The notes beneath the pieces are model-generated. The model had not been told where the DNA came from. It saw only the letters and a list, made by a program, of their open reading frames with translations, and searched no databases. A stretch of DNA of 64,000 bases from assembly GCA_902702965.1 (NCBI GenBank), contig CACRXP010000849.1:171203-235202 (forward strand), written 5' to 3'. This DNA is from Spirometra erinaceieuropaei (Eukaryota; Platyhelminthes; Cestoda; Diphyllobothriidea; Diphyllobothriidae). The translations under genes were made by a program, and so were the position numbers. Shown here piece by piece: positions 11,945-21,909 of this stretch. Position 1 is the first letter of the stretch. The number at the start of each line of letters is the position of its first letter.

Positions 11945-12628
11945 ATGACCTTGGCGCCAGAGCCCCACCGCACCACCGTGAATGCCATTTTGAACGGTCA
12001 TTTTCCGCAGGTGCGATTCCTCGTCAGAAGAGATATTCATGATCTCGAGTGTCAGCCCGGTGCAGCAGGGGCGCGGGGCCGACGGGCCCAGCTGGATCAA
12101 CTTTTTTCCCAATCTCTGGGTCTGTGTGCGCGAATTCGAGACCAGCGATGGGCTGTGACGCTGGCTCGCTGTCTCCTGGAGTACGGCACTCGTGTGGATT
12201 TACCGGTGGACGAGTGGAAATTCTGCCCCCTGCATTACGCAATTATATACAATCGTCATCAGCTAGTTTCCCTCTTGCTGCATGCCCCAAATCCAGGCTT
12301 TCGAATCCATCAGAAGGATGTGGGAGGTAACACAGCCCTGCATTTAGCAGTTATGACCGCAGAGGACGAGATCGTGAACGAACTCATTGAATTCATCCAG
12401 ACGTATGAACCCACTTCCACAGTGGATCCACTTGACTCGCTCAGACGAACTCCCCTAATGTTGGCATGGATGCTCTCTCGTTTCTCTGTGGCTGAGAGCT
12501 TGATTCAAGCAGGGGCAAATCAGGACAGGGTAGACTGCTACGGCTGGTCGTCCCGACGCTACGAGGAAGTGGCCAGGGCAAGGATGGAGATCTCAGGAAA
12601 GAATCCTGGTAGGCATTCTCGATACAAG
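11945..12628 (+). CDS. Ankyrin-repeat protein, exon 1
   Basis: This exon encodes residues 1-228 of an ankyrin-repeat protein. Ankyrin repeats stack as helix pairs and bind protein partners; the partner is unknown here. Clear repeats begin at residues 94 (CPLHYAIIYNRHQLVSLLL), 128 (GGNTALHLAV) and 167 (RRTPLMLAWML..ESLIQAGAN). A diverged first repeat is likely at 10-35 (VNAILNGHFPQVRFLV). There is no signal peptide or membrane segment, so a cytosolic protein is likely. I chose the ATG at 11945 because it opens the frame. The exon ends in phase 0 at AAG, before GTGAGG (donor at 12629). If that donor is ignored the frame stops at 12664. Ankyrin identity is firm; the exact family member is not recognised. 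Confidence 0.8.
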
Positions 12629-12978
12629 GTGAGGCACTCAGAGGGCAGGGTTGATATTCTTTAGCAAGTTTGCCAAGCTATTCATATGGAAGGACTTCTT
12701 ATTATAATACGGTCCGGTTTTAAAATGGGAAACAGGCGTTCCCTTCTATTTTGAGCTCCAATTCAGAATGCTCACAAACCGTGGTCTTGGGATGATCAGT
12801 CAGTAAAACAGATGGGAAACGCATGCTGTCCACAGCAACTAGTCCTCAAATGGCCATCCCAGACCTCTTTCTGCTGTCCGTACTACCTTGTCGTTATTAT
12901 GCAGCTACCAGCGGGAGCTCCAAGGCAAAACTAAACGATTATTCATAGATGTTTTGGTAGATTTTGAAGAATTCATAT

Positions 12979-13015
12979 TGACCCAACTGTAAAAAAACTC
13001 GGCGCCTCGGTGGGA
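12979..13015 (-). mobile_element. Fragment of tRNA-like SINE-B, 3' part
   Basis: ACTCGGCGCCTCGGTGGGA is the reverse complement of the segment just after the B box in the SINE copies at 36.6 and 37.1 kb. The neighbouring TTGACCCAACTGT also matches their flank. The B box itself is missing. The fragment abuts the truncated left end of the foldback element that starts at about 13022. Confidence 0.6.
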
Positions 13016-13021
13016 CGTGAT

Positions 13022-13880
13022 CAATTCAGTTATCTTGAGGTGCCGGCTTTCGAACGAACTTTCTTCCAGCTGCATGCAAAAACTATGCTCTGCAAAAAAT
13101 TACTACTTATGTAGCATGCATTTTCTCTTTGGTTTTCGATACCCCCAAAAGTTCAATCATATTTCATGGAAAACATGCATAAAAAATATTCATTCTTTCG
13201 TTCATTCGGTAGAAAAGTACGTCTTATTTCAATTTTACACTCGCAGGAAGGACATAATTCGGTTTTAAAAAAGTTTCTAATTATGAGACTTTTTAAGACC
13301 GTGAGATGGCCGTTCATAAAACACTTTGTCTCTGCATTTACCAATGTGAATTGTAAAGTTAACAATATGGTTCAAATCCACTGCTTAATTCTTATGAGCC
13401 CCATATGGTTTCCTCATGTTATCGTAGAGCAATGCATGGTTTTCCTTACGCAAGAAATATATGGTATGTAGTTTGAAAACCCTGAATGCAAGGGTGACGG
13501 CAGAGGGGGATCAAAATTATTCGGGAATTGGAAAAGTTTTTGAAAACCGAATAATGCTCTTTTTGAGTATAAAATTGAAAGCAGGCGTAATTTCCTACCG
13601 AATGAGAAAAAGGATGAATATTTTTATGCATTTTTTCCATGAGCTATACTTGGACTTTTAGAGGCATCGAAAATAAATGAAAAATGCATGCTAATTAAGT
13701 AGTCATTTTTTACTGGGTATAGGTTTCGCATGCAGCCGGAAGGAAGTTCCTTCGAAAGCCAGCATCGAGAGGTAACTAAATTATTATAGAATTATACTGC
13801 AAACTGATTAGTTTTACAACCCTACTTAATTAATCCTTCCAAAACGAAAACGCATTTCGGAATTTCGGTTGACATTTAAT
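13022..13880. mobile_element. Foldback element, copy A
   Basis: This is an AT-rich element whose two halves are inverted copies. The left arm (about 13022-13290) carries GGCTTTCGAACGAAC, GCATGCATTTTCTC and TTCATTCGGTAGAAAA. The right arm (about 13515-13790) carries their complements in reverse order. A central loop of about 220 bp separates the arms. The outer 100 bp or so of the left arm are missing, and the right end is intact (CGGTTGACATTTAATG). There is no coding capacity: the frames on both strands are arm translations. It lies inside the ankyrin-gene intron. Confidence 0.75.
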
Positions 13881-13974
13881 GTGTTAGCCCACCCACTGTG
13901 GTTAACATTTTACGATCGCAACCAGCAGGATAACGCGCCCGCGGTGGGGCACAATGACCGAATAATTCTGGTTC

Positions 13975-14080
13975 GGATTTCATGTCCTGCAAGCCTGGAG
14001 TTGTATATGGCTGGTTGATGACGGCGACTAAGTCAGAAACGGCCGTCCCAGTCTCCCTTGTATTTGATGGCAGCCCCCAC
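13975..14080 (+). mobile_element. SINE-A body fragment
   Basis: GTTGTATATGGCTGGTTGAT, GACGGCGACTAAG and GGCCGTCCCAGTCTCCCTTG follow the body of the tRNA-Arg-like SINE at 5175-5240 in order and spacing. The tRNA-like head is absent. Confidence 0.6.
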
Positions 14081-14106
14081 CTGCGTACAGAGACAGTGAC
14101 AGATCC

Positions 14107-15023
14107 CATGAAATTTTAACCGAAATTCAGAAAGGCGTTTTCGATTAGGAAGGATTGCTCAAGTGGGGCTGTAATAGTGATTACCTTGTGGCATAATCCC
14201 GTGATATTTTTGGCAGCCCGATATTGCTGACTTTTGAATACAATCCCTTCGGCCGCCTGCAAAGACCGCATTCGATAAAAGGTGACTACTTAAGCGGTAT
14301 GCACGTTCTCCATCGACTTTCGATGCCCTTATAAATCCAAAGATAGTTTGCAGAAAACGCGCGAAAATATCCTTTCTTGTACTCGCTTGGTAGCAAATCA
14401 CGTCTTCTTCAAATTTCATACTCGAAAAAGGGTCTTCCGGTTTTCGAAATTTTCAAATTATGAGATTTTTTAGGACCATGCAATGTCCATCCGAATAGCA
14501 TCCTATCTGTCTGTCCAATAATGCTCCCCACTTGACATACAAGGTAGTTCACATACGTTTCAACATTTTTTGAGCCCCATATAATATGTTCTTAATGGCA
14601 TAAAGGAGTGCATGTTTTTCTCTACACGGGAAGTATACAACCTATATACTGAAAACCCTGAACGAACATGCAACGATATATCGAGTTTAAAATTGCCCGG
14701 GGACAAAAAGACTTTTTTAAACCCAAAAGAAACCCTGTCTTCGGGTACGAAAATTGAAGGAGATATAATGAGTATGAGTATGAGAAATAGTCTTTATGAT
14801 TTTACGAGGACCCCAAAATCGACAGGGAAAATACACACTACTTAAGTATCCGTTTCCCCTGAGTGAGGTTCTTGTAGGCGGCCCGAAACAAGTGCATTCA
14901 AAAGCCAACATCCAGTCGTGTCTGAAATATCATGGGAACATGCCACAGGATGATATTACGGCACCACGTAAGTCGTTTTTCCTAATCGGAAACGCATTTT
15001 CAAATTTTGGCTAACATTTCATG
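14107..15023. mobile_element. Foldback element, copy B (both ends intact)
   Basis: The termini are inverted: CATGAAATTTTAACCGAAAT at 14107 against the complement of GGCTAACATTTCATG ending at 15023. Pairing continues inward through GATTAGGAA, ATATTT and TTGGCTTTTGAATG-like blocks for roughly 350 bp on each side. Of the family this copy best defines the element length, about 0.92 kb. No open frame of any substance is present. Confidence 0.75.
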
Positions 15024-15221
15024 AGGTCGGTCACTGACTATACTGTTGGTCGCTATACGACTGTCTGCAAGGACTATAGAATGAGCTCCCCCAAGGCGCG
15101 AGCATGTTCCCTAACCTGATCAGCGAATATATGTACTTCCACCATGGTTCTTAAATAAGTTGGCAGGGGCTATGAGGACTACGATAGCAGTGACTTCGTG
15201 ATAGAATACTCCTCCTTCTAG

Positions 15222-15665
15222 ACCAAAACCAGCAAGGTGCTACCCCAATTCCCCGAAGGCGATGTGCCACACCTCGCCTTCCGACTGCAGAAACTGCACC
15301 GTCCACCCACCCGCGCGCAGCGCAGCTACCCCATTCCCACCAATCTTACTCAGCCACTCTATCGCACGCCGGTTGTGCTCTACGGCCTCCTACCGCCGCC
15401 GGTTCTCATCAACACTGCCAACCCCGCCGATCGGCGCAACGACCTCAGGGGCGTCTTTGCAGCTGGCATGCTTAACGAGTGCGAGCTGCCGGATGCGTCC
15501 CGGATGGAGCTGAAAAAGTTCTGCACCTTCGACCGCAAAGACTCACGCAGACCATCGACTTCCCTGCCAAATGATCTCACCAAAGTTTCGTCTTGGCGTC
15601 AAGCTATACAGATTATCCTGGCAGTCCTCAGCCAACAGAGCACAGAGTCCTACAAGTACGTCTGA
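15222..15665 (+). CDS. Ankyrin-repeat protein, exon 2
   Basis: The exon begins in phase 0 directly after CTTCTAG with TKTSKVLPQFPEGDVPHLAF and runs open to TGA at 15663-15665, adding 147 residues for a predicted protein of about 375. The tail is proline- and arginine-rich, then mixed alpha-helical (KVSSWRQAIQIILAVL), with no domain I recognise. An ACAA-GTACGT motif at about 15652-15661 is a strong donor, so the stop may instead be read-through into an intron. A poly(A) signal 208 bp downstream favours termination here. The two exons join without a frame break, which supports both. Confidence 0.65.
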   Translation, partial: TKTSKVLPQFPEGDVPHLAFRLQKLHRPPTRAQRSYPIPTNLTQPLYRTPVVLYGLLPPPVLINTANPADRRNDLRGVFAAGMLNECELPDASRMELKKFCTFDRKDSRRPSTSLPNDLTKVSSWRQAIQIILAVLSQQSTESYKYV

Positions 15666-15872
15666 TGGGGAGATCACAGAGTCATAGGCACACCCGCGGC
15701 CCCCCGCCCCTCGAGAGGATGCAACTTAAGTGATTGTTCTATCCACGGTCCTTATATACACATACATGGGGCTGATTGAACGTTTCATTGCTGTTTTCAT
15801 GCTTACGGGGGGGGGGGAGGTGAACTATTTCGTTTAGAAGAATTCGTTGAAGCACACTTCAATCCCCATATC

Positions 15873-15878
15873 AATAAA
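15873..15878 (+). terminator. Poly(A) signal AATAAA for the ankyrin-repeat gene
   Basis: A canonical AATAAA lies 208 bp beyond the TGA of exon 2 and just before the 3' terminus of the minus-strand Penelope-like element. The assignment to this gene rests on position. Confidence 0.45.
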
Positions 15879-15887
15879 TATCATTCG

Positions 15888-17040
15888 AAAGACTATTTGG
15901 CGAACATATGTAATTTTTCGATAAATTCTCTTCAGACATATACATTTATACTGCTATCGCAATGCTTAATAAGGAAATGCGGGCAAGCAGAAGTTATTCA
16001 GTAGCTGGTTTTTTTTTGGGGGGGGGGCGGGTGGGTGAAGTGAAAAACAATACCGTCGGTGTCAGGGGGGGGGAAGGAAATGGTGGGCACTGGGACGGGT
16101 AATTATACGCCGGTGGTGGGCATTGTGGTTTTGGACCATGGTAACTGTGGGGCCTGTATGAAGTTCCTCTGTGCACATAGGACTGGCTTGTATAGCCTGA
16201 TTGTAGCTGCCTCTGCAGTTGCCAACAGAAGCTGTCCAAGTGATTTTGGAAAGCTTGACGGAACCTTGTAAATCACTCAGAAGGCCTGTCCGACATAAAC
16301 GCAGTGATCTGTGTCTATCATGTGCGCGAGGATAGAACTGTTAACGTTCTGTATTTGACCCTTTTCTAACCATGCTGGAGGGTGTTCTCTTATTCTTTTG
16401 GACAAGCGCCGGCTCGTGCGGCCAATATATTCTGCCCCACAGGAGCAGATAGAGGAGTAAACACCCATCGAAGTGGTCTGAGCTGGTAGTTCGTCCTTGC
16501 CCTCTCCGTGTAGGATGGGGCTAGTAAGGAGGAGTACACGGGCGTCAGGTGTTGGAAAGGCGCGTGAGACAGCTTTAATTAGGCGCCTTAGTTCACTTGG
16601 CGCGTCCCCTTGAGACGGGGCTCTGATGAAAAGCTTCTTCTTTTCTACCGTCAGCATCAGGGGCAATGGCGGTCTTTCGGCCATGTACTTGGCAATGAAT
16701 AGATCGGGGTACCCTTTCTGGCGAAAGAGATTTTCGACAATATTAAGTTCTTCCTCAGCCGAGCAGATCCTCCTTACTCAAACAAGGGACTAAATTGCAC
16801 TTCATCCTTAACGGTACGAAACTCCCAAAATTGGTGCATTGCCCGGACCGCGTCTTCTTACGATAGACGCTACGTCGAATGCTAACGTCAGGCCTTCCAC
16901 TCAAAAGCATATCCAGAAAGGGGAGTGATCCGGACAGTGCTTCCTCCGGAGTAAATTTGATTGATGGGTGCACCTGATTGATACCATCCTGTAGAAGCGA
17001 AAGGTCGCTTTTTTCGCTGCTGCGAAATCTTGCAAATGCG
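15888..17040 (-). mobile_element. Penelope-like retroelement, 5'-truncated, GIY-YIG end
   Basis: Read on the minus strand from about 17000, it starts at the end of the reverse transcriptase (LLQDGINQVHPSIKFT..GSLPFLDMLL, RSVYRKKTRSGQCTNF, CNLVPCLSKED). A frameshift near 16750 shifts to EEELNIVENLFRQKGYP. The GIY-YIG endonuclease domain follows at 16350-16480: GVYSSICSCGAEYIGRTSRR, with the GVY and YIG strands, the CxC zinc-knuckle-like pair and the downstream arginine, then NSSILAHMIDTDH. After a stop comes KVPSSFPKSL and the IRLYKPVLCAQRN tail. The 3' untranslated part contains long G-runs (plus strand) and ends near 15888. It is non-functional because of the frameshift, the stop and the 5' truncation. 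Confidence 0.85.
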
Positions 17041-18043
17041 CATGCATCTAGGGACGGTATCTAATACTCAGCCACAAGACACCTGGGACAGATGCAGTTG
17101 GTTAGTTCGCCCTCCTTAACATGCTAGCATGTGCGAGAAGACAGACAGCGACAAGGGCTGACGGGACAATGCTGAGTAATAGAGCTCCAGCTGAGACCCT
17201 TCGCACGTCGATCACATGGACGGATAATAGAGAGTACGTGAATAAACAAGGGGGCTAAGTTGAGCTGCATGCAGGTTTTTAAACAGGGAGGTTAGCAACA
17301 CTGGAGGGGTTACGCGCCGAGATGATCGGTGTCTCTGCGAAAAGCAGCTCTGAGGGTCCGCGAGCAGGCAACAGAGCTTTAAGCTGCAAAGTAACCCCGC
17401 CAGTGCTGGTCTAGGTGTGGCCGGCTGGAAAAGGCCTGACAGCAGCAGCTGTCTCAGTCTAACCTGCCTGTCTGTCTGCCTTTGACACAGGACATCCTTC
17501 GAATCCAGTAAAGCAGTCACGGTGATGTATTAACACTCGTTTTGTTTTCCAGCTGTCAATTACCTACCGGAGGTAGGCTAATTCATAAATTCCAACCTGG
17601 AAGTAACGGATCTATAAACACTACTTATGAACGGTCAGCTACAACAAATCCTGCTGTTGCCCTAAAAAATGGCTGTTGCAGACAAGTATTCGGGCGCGGA
17701 CCCCAGCGAGAGGCAAAAAGCAAAAAGGGTTATGTTATGTACGTATATCAACTTCAAACAAGTACATATGAGTTTTCTACGAATCTCAACAAAGTTTTAC
17801 CTCACAAAATGAAGGCTGGGCATAGGAAGACACCTAGTGGGAGAATGCAAAGAAAGAAGAGGAGGGAGGAAACGCGATGTTGATGGAGGTGTGTCTACGT
17901 GGAGCGTGCAATGTAGATGAGGGGTCGGGAGGAAGGGGGCGGGCAGGAGGGTGAAAGCGCTGTGTTGTCCACGCGCGTGCGCGGATTGGCAGACTTGGTG
18001 TGATGACGCACGGCAAAAAATGTACACGACAATAGCGGCGTAG
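17041..18043. other. Intergenic region between convergent genes
   Basis: No gene is recognised. It should contain the 3' untranslated region of the minus-strand F-box gene just below 18044, but I found no convincing AATAAA on that strand. The 113-codon + frame at 17542-17883 has no domain. A GC-rich block with GGGGGCGGGCAGG lies at about 17930-17950. Confidence 0.45.
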
Positions 18044-18577
18044 CTAGAGGGAATTAACATGGTGCCGATACTCCGCTGACTGCATGAAACGCCAGCGCGG
18101 GGCACCGAGGGAGGCGGAGACGAAGCATTCGGCTGCGCGCGCCTTGGCCGCCGGCGAGGCCTCCTTGCCGCGACAGTCTTGCATCAGCTGCGTGAAGATG
18201 CCCGAGTCGCGGGCGGAGGTGCAGTCGGGCAGTTCGCCGGACAGGCGCACAGAGGCGGAGTCCACGCTGAGGTTGGGTCGACGCCGCACAGCCTGCGGCG
18301 GTGCAGAAGGCGGCGGCGTCCGGCGTGAGGCGCGCACCAGCAGACGGCAGATTTGGCCCAGGGTCGTGAGGTGGATGTTCAGCAGTCGTCCACCCAGACT
18401 CAGGCTGGACACATATGGACAGCTGGTCAGGAGTTTGAGCAGTTGCTCATCCAACGGCTTAGGCACGATCTCCTTGGTGGGCGTGATCTGTCGGCGGGTT
18501 CGGAAGCGGGCGAGGGTGAGACTGCTGGGTCGAGAAGCCTCTTCTCGTTCCTTTGCCTCCAGCGCTTCCAGATCAAC
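18044..18577 (-). CDS. FBXO39/FBXO33-like F-box protein, exon 6 (C-terminus)
   Basis: This is the last exon. After the acceptor CCCTCTCAAAG (minus strand) it opens in phase 0 with VDLEALEAKEREEASRP, a charged linker. It continues to PLDEQLLKLLTSCPYVSSLS, which aligns with the SLDEEL..LIISC / LLAWRC segment near the end of FBXO39/FBXO33 proteins. The final residues (VSASLGAPRWRFMQSAE) resemble the conserved C-terminal VS..LG.PW...M...E pattern of FBXO33, as I recall it. The stop TAG is at 18044-18046. Proline/serine-rich insertions lengthen it relative to vertebrate relatives. The match of the terminal pattern argues that this is the true end of the protein. Confidence 0.75.
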   Translation of the reverse strand, partial: VDLEALEAKEREEASRPSSLTLARFRTRRQITPTKEIVPKPLDEQLLKLLTSCPYVSSLSLGGRLLNIHLTTLGQICRLLVRASRRTPPPSAPPQAVRRRPNLSVDSASVRLSGELPDCTSARDSGIFTQLMQDCRGKEASPAAKARAAECFVSASLGAPRWRFMQSAEYRHHVNSL

Positions 18578-19224
18578 CTTTGAGAGGGCGATACTTAGAA
18601 TGTAAGATAACTAGCCGACATCTAAAGAGCGAGCGCGCTATCAACGAAGGCGGGGTTTCAAGCAAGTGTAATCTGTAAAAACTAACAGTTCATTGAGCAC
18701 GGCCTGGATCAAGAGGGTCAAGGCAAGGTGTCGGCGGATATGCAGCTCAGGGGGATCGGAAAAACTTTTGTAGCCTGCCCGGTTCTCAACAGGAAATAGA
18801 GGCGATAAAAAGGCAGCAGTGAATACTGAAAGTGGATAGGAAACTCAGATGTCTGAAACGTCAGTTATCGATCAAAGCTGTCTCAGCAATCTGCCTTTCC
18901 CACTCCTTTCAGTCAGACAAACCTAACCATCAGCCGAGATAAATAACCAACGAATCTAGGTCAATTGCTCAGAGAAGACAAACTCGAATTAAAAATGGTG
19001 GCACGTGACCCAGGATCCTAGACGGATGTGAACCATAATACCCGCAGCGATTCAGATGATCCCCGATCGAGAGGGGAAGACAGGCGAATGAGAGTATCCC
19101 AGCGGCATCGGAGTAAGCGTTTGAATCGCCTGCTATTCACCAAGGAACAGTCATAAAAGTAACCATAACGGGTACGTGTCAGGATTCACAAGGAGGGGCA
19201 CTACCTGAACACTCCGAACTCTCC

Positions 19225-19480
19225 ATATGTCAGTTCGACCGTCGTGAACGCTGTCCACCGCGTGCTCCGCAACATGATGGGCGCAGGGACGGTGACTTGC
19301 GCAGCATCTGCCGCACCCTCTCCTCCCTCACCCTCTTAGCAAGGCTGAGTCAAGAAGACCGAAGGCGTAATCGGGCGCAGTGACTGACAAGACTAGACAG
19401 TCCGTCTGCAAGAGCCGTACACGCCTGGTTCACGCACAAACGGCCAGGGTTTCAGAGAAACGCCATAGAAACCAAACTGA
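19225..19480 (+). repeat. Dispersed repeat R1, plus copy
   Basis: GTCGTGAACGCTGTCCACCG, GACGGTGACTTGCGCAGCAT, CCGCACCCTCTCCTCC and GAGTCAAGAAGACCG lie in R1 order. A second shared segment, CACACCCCCGTGTGTACCAT at about 19566, also occurs near 38260. Confidence 0.65.
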
Positions 19481-20077
19481 GGACCCACTCGAGCCTAACT
19501 CTCCGCCCTGAGAGGGGGACCGAGTAATCCCGTCAAGTCGCAGCTTTCCATGTCACGGATGTAGCACACCCCCGTGTGTACCATTTGTTATGTGATGCGC
19601 GGTTAGGTTAACGCGTGCCGTCGCCTGACCTGGCCGCGTGTTGTCCGGTGCATCTATCGCGTGATCCGTTCTAGGGACACGATCGTTCGATAAACGCCTA
19701 ACACCATGGCATTCCTGGAGGGACTCCCCACAAAAGTGGAGCCTGCCTGTTAGCCTGGCTACGGACGACCCAGCGCGCCCACAGGCTACGGATAGTGGAA
19801 CGACTTTCAGCGAAGTTCAATGGCGAAATAAGCAGATACACAGGCCTGATTCATCAGGATCCAGTGGCAAGACTAGGCAGAGAAGATTGGGGATGGGCTT
19901 ACAAACACTGGCTGACCCAGTGTAAAACCCCGTCAACGCGTGCCAAACAAATTTACAGCGACGAGACATGGGCATAGCTCACTGTCAGACCCCACCCTCT
20001 TCCCTCCTCCCAGGTCCCTGGCAGAACCGACGTGTCTGAGCGCCATCAACTCTCCGCCCCATAACTACTGTCCCGCT

Positions 20078-20283
20078 TTCCCCTTATTCTTATATATCTC
20101 GCCTTCAGACCCATTCCTATACCATTATCTCATCCCTACCTGATTTCCGTTCCGAGATAGACTCCATATTCGCTCCCCATACCAATCCAAAATTCCTCTT
20201 CCCCTTATTCTTATATATCTCGCCGTCAGAACCATTCTTATACCATTATTTCCTACCTACATGTAGTATACATTAGTATATAT
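20078..20283. repeat. Direct AT-rich repeat pair, left arm of a larger inverted repeat
   Basis: The unit TTCCCCTTATTCTTATATAT..CTCGCC..TCAGA..CCATTC occurs at 20078-20140 and again at 20185-20260. The second copy, extended to ATTAGTATATAT at 20283, is the inverted partner of 20985-21078 across the sequence gap. Confidence 0.7.
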
Positions 20284-20422
20284 CGCGTTCATCATCTCCC
20301 GAAGAAGACGAAGAAGAAGAGAGGGCGAATCCATGGACCATATTGTATTCGAACTGACGTTTCGGAAACTTCCTCGTTTCCATCATCAGAGTAGCGTAAT
20401 TGTTGCACTTGCGGGTCTTGAG

Positions 20423-20793
20423 NNNNNNNNNNNNNNNNNNNNNNNNNNNNNNNNNNNNNNNNNNNNNNNNNNNNNNNNNNNNNNNNNNNNNNNNNNNNNN
20501 NNNNNNNNNNNNNNNNNNNNNNNNNNNNNNNNNNNNNNNNNNNNNNNNNNNNNNNNNNNNNNNNNNNNNNNNNNNNNNNNNNNNNNNNNNNNNNNNNNNN
20601 NNNNNNNNNNNNNNNNNNNNNNNNNNNNNNNNNNNNNNNNNNNNNNNNNNNNNNNNNNNNNNNNNNNNNNNNNNNNNNNNNNNNNNNNNNNNNNNNNNNN
20701 NNNNNNNNNNNNNNNNNNNNNNNNNNNNNNNNNNNNNNNNNNNNNNNNNNNNNNNNNNNNNNNNNNNNNNNNNNNNNNNNNNNNNNNNNNNNN
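20423..20793. other. Assembly gap (371 N)
   Basis: This is a run of unknown bases. Frames crossing it are meaningless. It lies between the arms of an inverted repeat, which probably explains the assembly failure. Confidence 0.99.
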
Positions 20794-20940
20794 CGACTGC
20801 GCCAGGTGCGTCTGTGCGCATGTTTGTGTTTCTGGTCTCAGCTGCTGGTGGTCAGGGTTATGATTGGCTGAATGAAGGCAGAATAAGCCCGAAACACTGC
20901 TGTATCAATCTACCCGCATTCTCTGTCGTCCCTCCTCGCT

Positions 20941-21088
20941 GATATATATATATATATATACTATACATTAGTATATATATATACTAATATATACTAAATG
21001 TAGTTAGGAGATAATGATATAAGAATGGTTCTGACGGCGAGATATATAAGAATAAGGGGAAGAGGAATTTTTGGGTGGCATATATATA
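20941..21088. repeat. AT microsatellite and right inverted arm
   Basis: A (TA)n run at 20942-20960 and a TACTATACATTAGTATATA palindrome precede the arm 20985-21078. That arm is the reverse complement of 20185-20283, with GGTTCTGACGGCGAGATATA at 21027 among the matching blocks. Confidence 0.7.
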
Positions 21089-21447
21089 CATTAATATATA
21101 TTATATATAGTATAGTATCACAGTATAGTATGAATGATCGAAAACGCATATTCGCCGAAATTGACTTCATCAAATCTATAGATATTGCGCAGTCATGCTG
21201 TCTAACCCTTCTATGATTTTGCTTGCGAGTAGAATCGATTACCGGGGAGGGGGATGATTGCTGCGCCCAGTACAGTTCCATGGGGTCAAGGACGAGAGAA
21301 CCAGAAATAAGACAAAGTTATACCGAAACGCCATACAGTCATGGATTTTATGCGACTATTCACCCATAAAAGTGACTTTATCTTTCCCTACGTATCGCAT
21401 TGTACATCCAGCACAGGAGTGAAAACATTCAAATGAATGGGACGCAC

Positions 21448-21909
21448 CTCCACAAAAAATACTAGCGTAGTGAGCGTGGCGGAGTAGCGAGTGAGAGTGG
21501 CCAGACAGCGTTCGAAGAGTCGGTAACTGGAGACCTGGTCACTGCCGCCGAAAACACAGACTGCAGAGGTGACGGGAGCGGGTAGGGCAGGCAGTGCAAA
21601 GCTCCGCAACTGAGTACTGGGTCGAAGGAAACGGAATTTGATCTCAACACGCAGGTCAGAACGCAGAGCACGCGCCTGGCGCCAAAATTCTGGGTCAATA
21701 GGTCTCCAGTCGAGAGTGTAGACTCGGTGCGGGAAGGACTCGCTGGTCGGCACGTCTGCACCCCAGTCTATGGAGGTGGTGTCCCGGCTACGATCACTAT
21801 CCAAAGCCTCTGCAGCCTCATCCAAGTTCTCCAGACTGTCCACGTAATGCATTCTGGGCGGCGCCGCCTCATTGGGGTCATAGGTGGTGAGACGAGGAGA
21901 CAAGTCTGT
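21448..21909 (-). CDS. FBXO39/FBXO33-like F-box protein, exon 5
   Basis: The exon is 154 codons, phase 0 to phase 0. The acceptor is CTCCTGCATTTTTAG (minus strand) and the donor GAG-GTGCGT. It starts TDLSPRLTTYDPNEAAPP and has an acidic linker with EALDSDRSRD. The core then reads DPEFWRQARALRSDLRVEIK, which matches the DEHWKAL..STSFRVYI-type block of FBXO33 and the W..LAR....LKVNFFF block of FBXO39. LRPSTQLRSFAL and TLTRYSATLTTLVFFVE follow, leucine-rich-repeat-like strands of the substrate-binding part. No stop interrupts it. Family identity comes from the run of matches across all exons, not from this exon alone. Confidence 0.8.

Larger units (their letters stand above)
12629..15221 (+). 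other. Intron 1 of the ankyrin-repeat gene
   Basis: The intron starts GTGAGG and ends with a pyrimidine-rich CCTCCTTCTAG at 15221, and both ends are phase 0. It holds two foldback elements, a minus-strand SINE fragment and a fragment of the tRNA-Arg-like SINE, so most of it is transposon sequence. Confidence 0.7.
18578..21447 (-). other. Intron 5 of the F-box gene
   Basis: Its donor, next to exon 5, is GAG-GTGCGT and its acceptor is CCCTCTCAAAG; both ends are phase 0. It contains an R1 repeat, a three-copy AT-rich unit in direct and inverted orientation, and an assembly gap. Confidence 0.65.

Noticed and set aside
18084..18605. 173-codon plus-strand frame opposite the last F-box exon
   Set aside because: It is the antisense of a GC-rich real exon; the minus strand carries the conserved protein pattern and splice sites.
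20273..20942. Frames of 176-182 codons crossing the first N run
   Set aside because: Most of their length is unknown sequence, so they carry no evidence.
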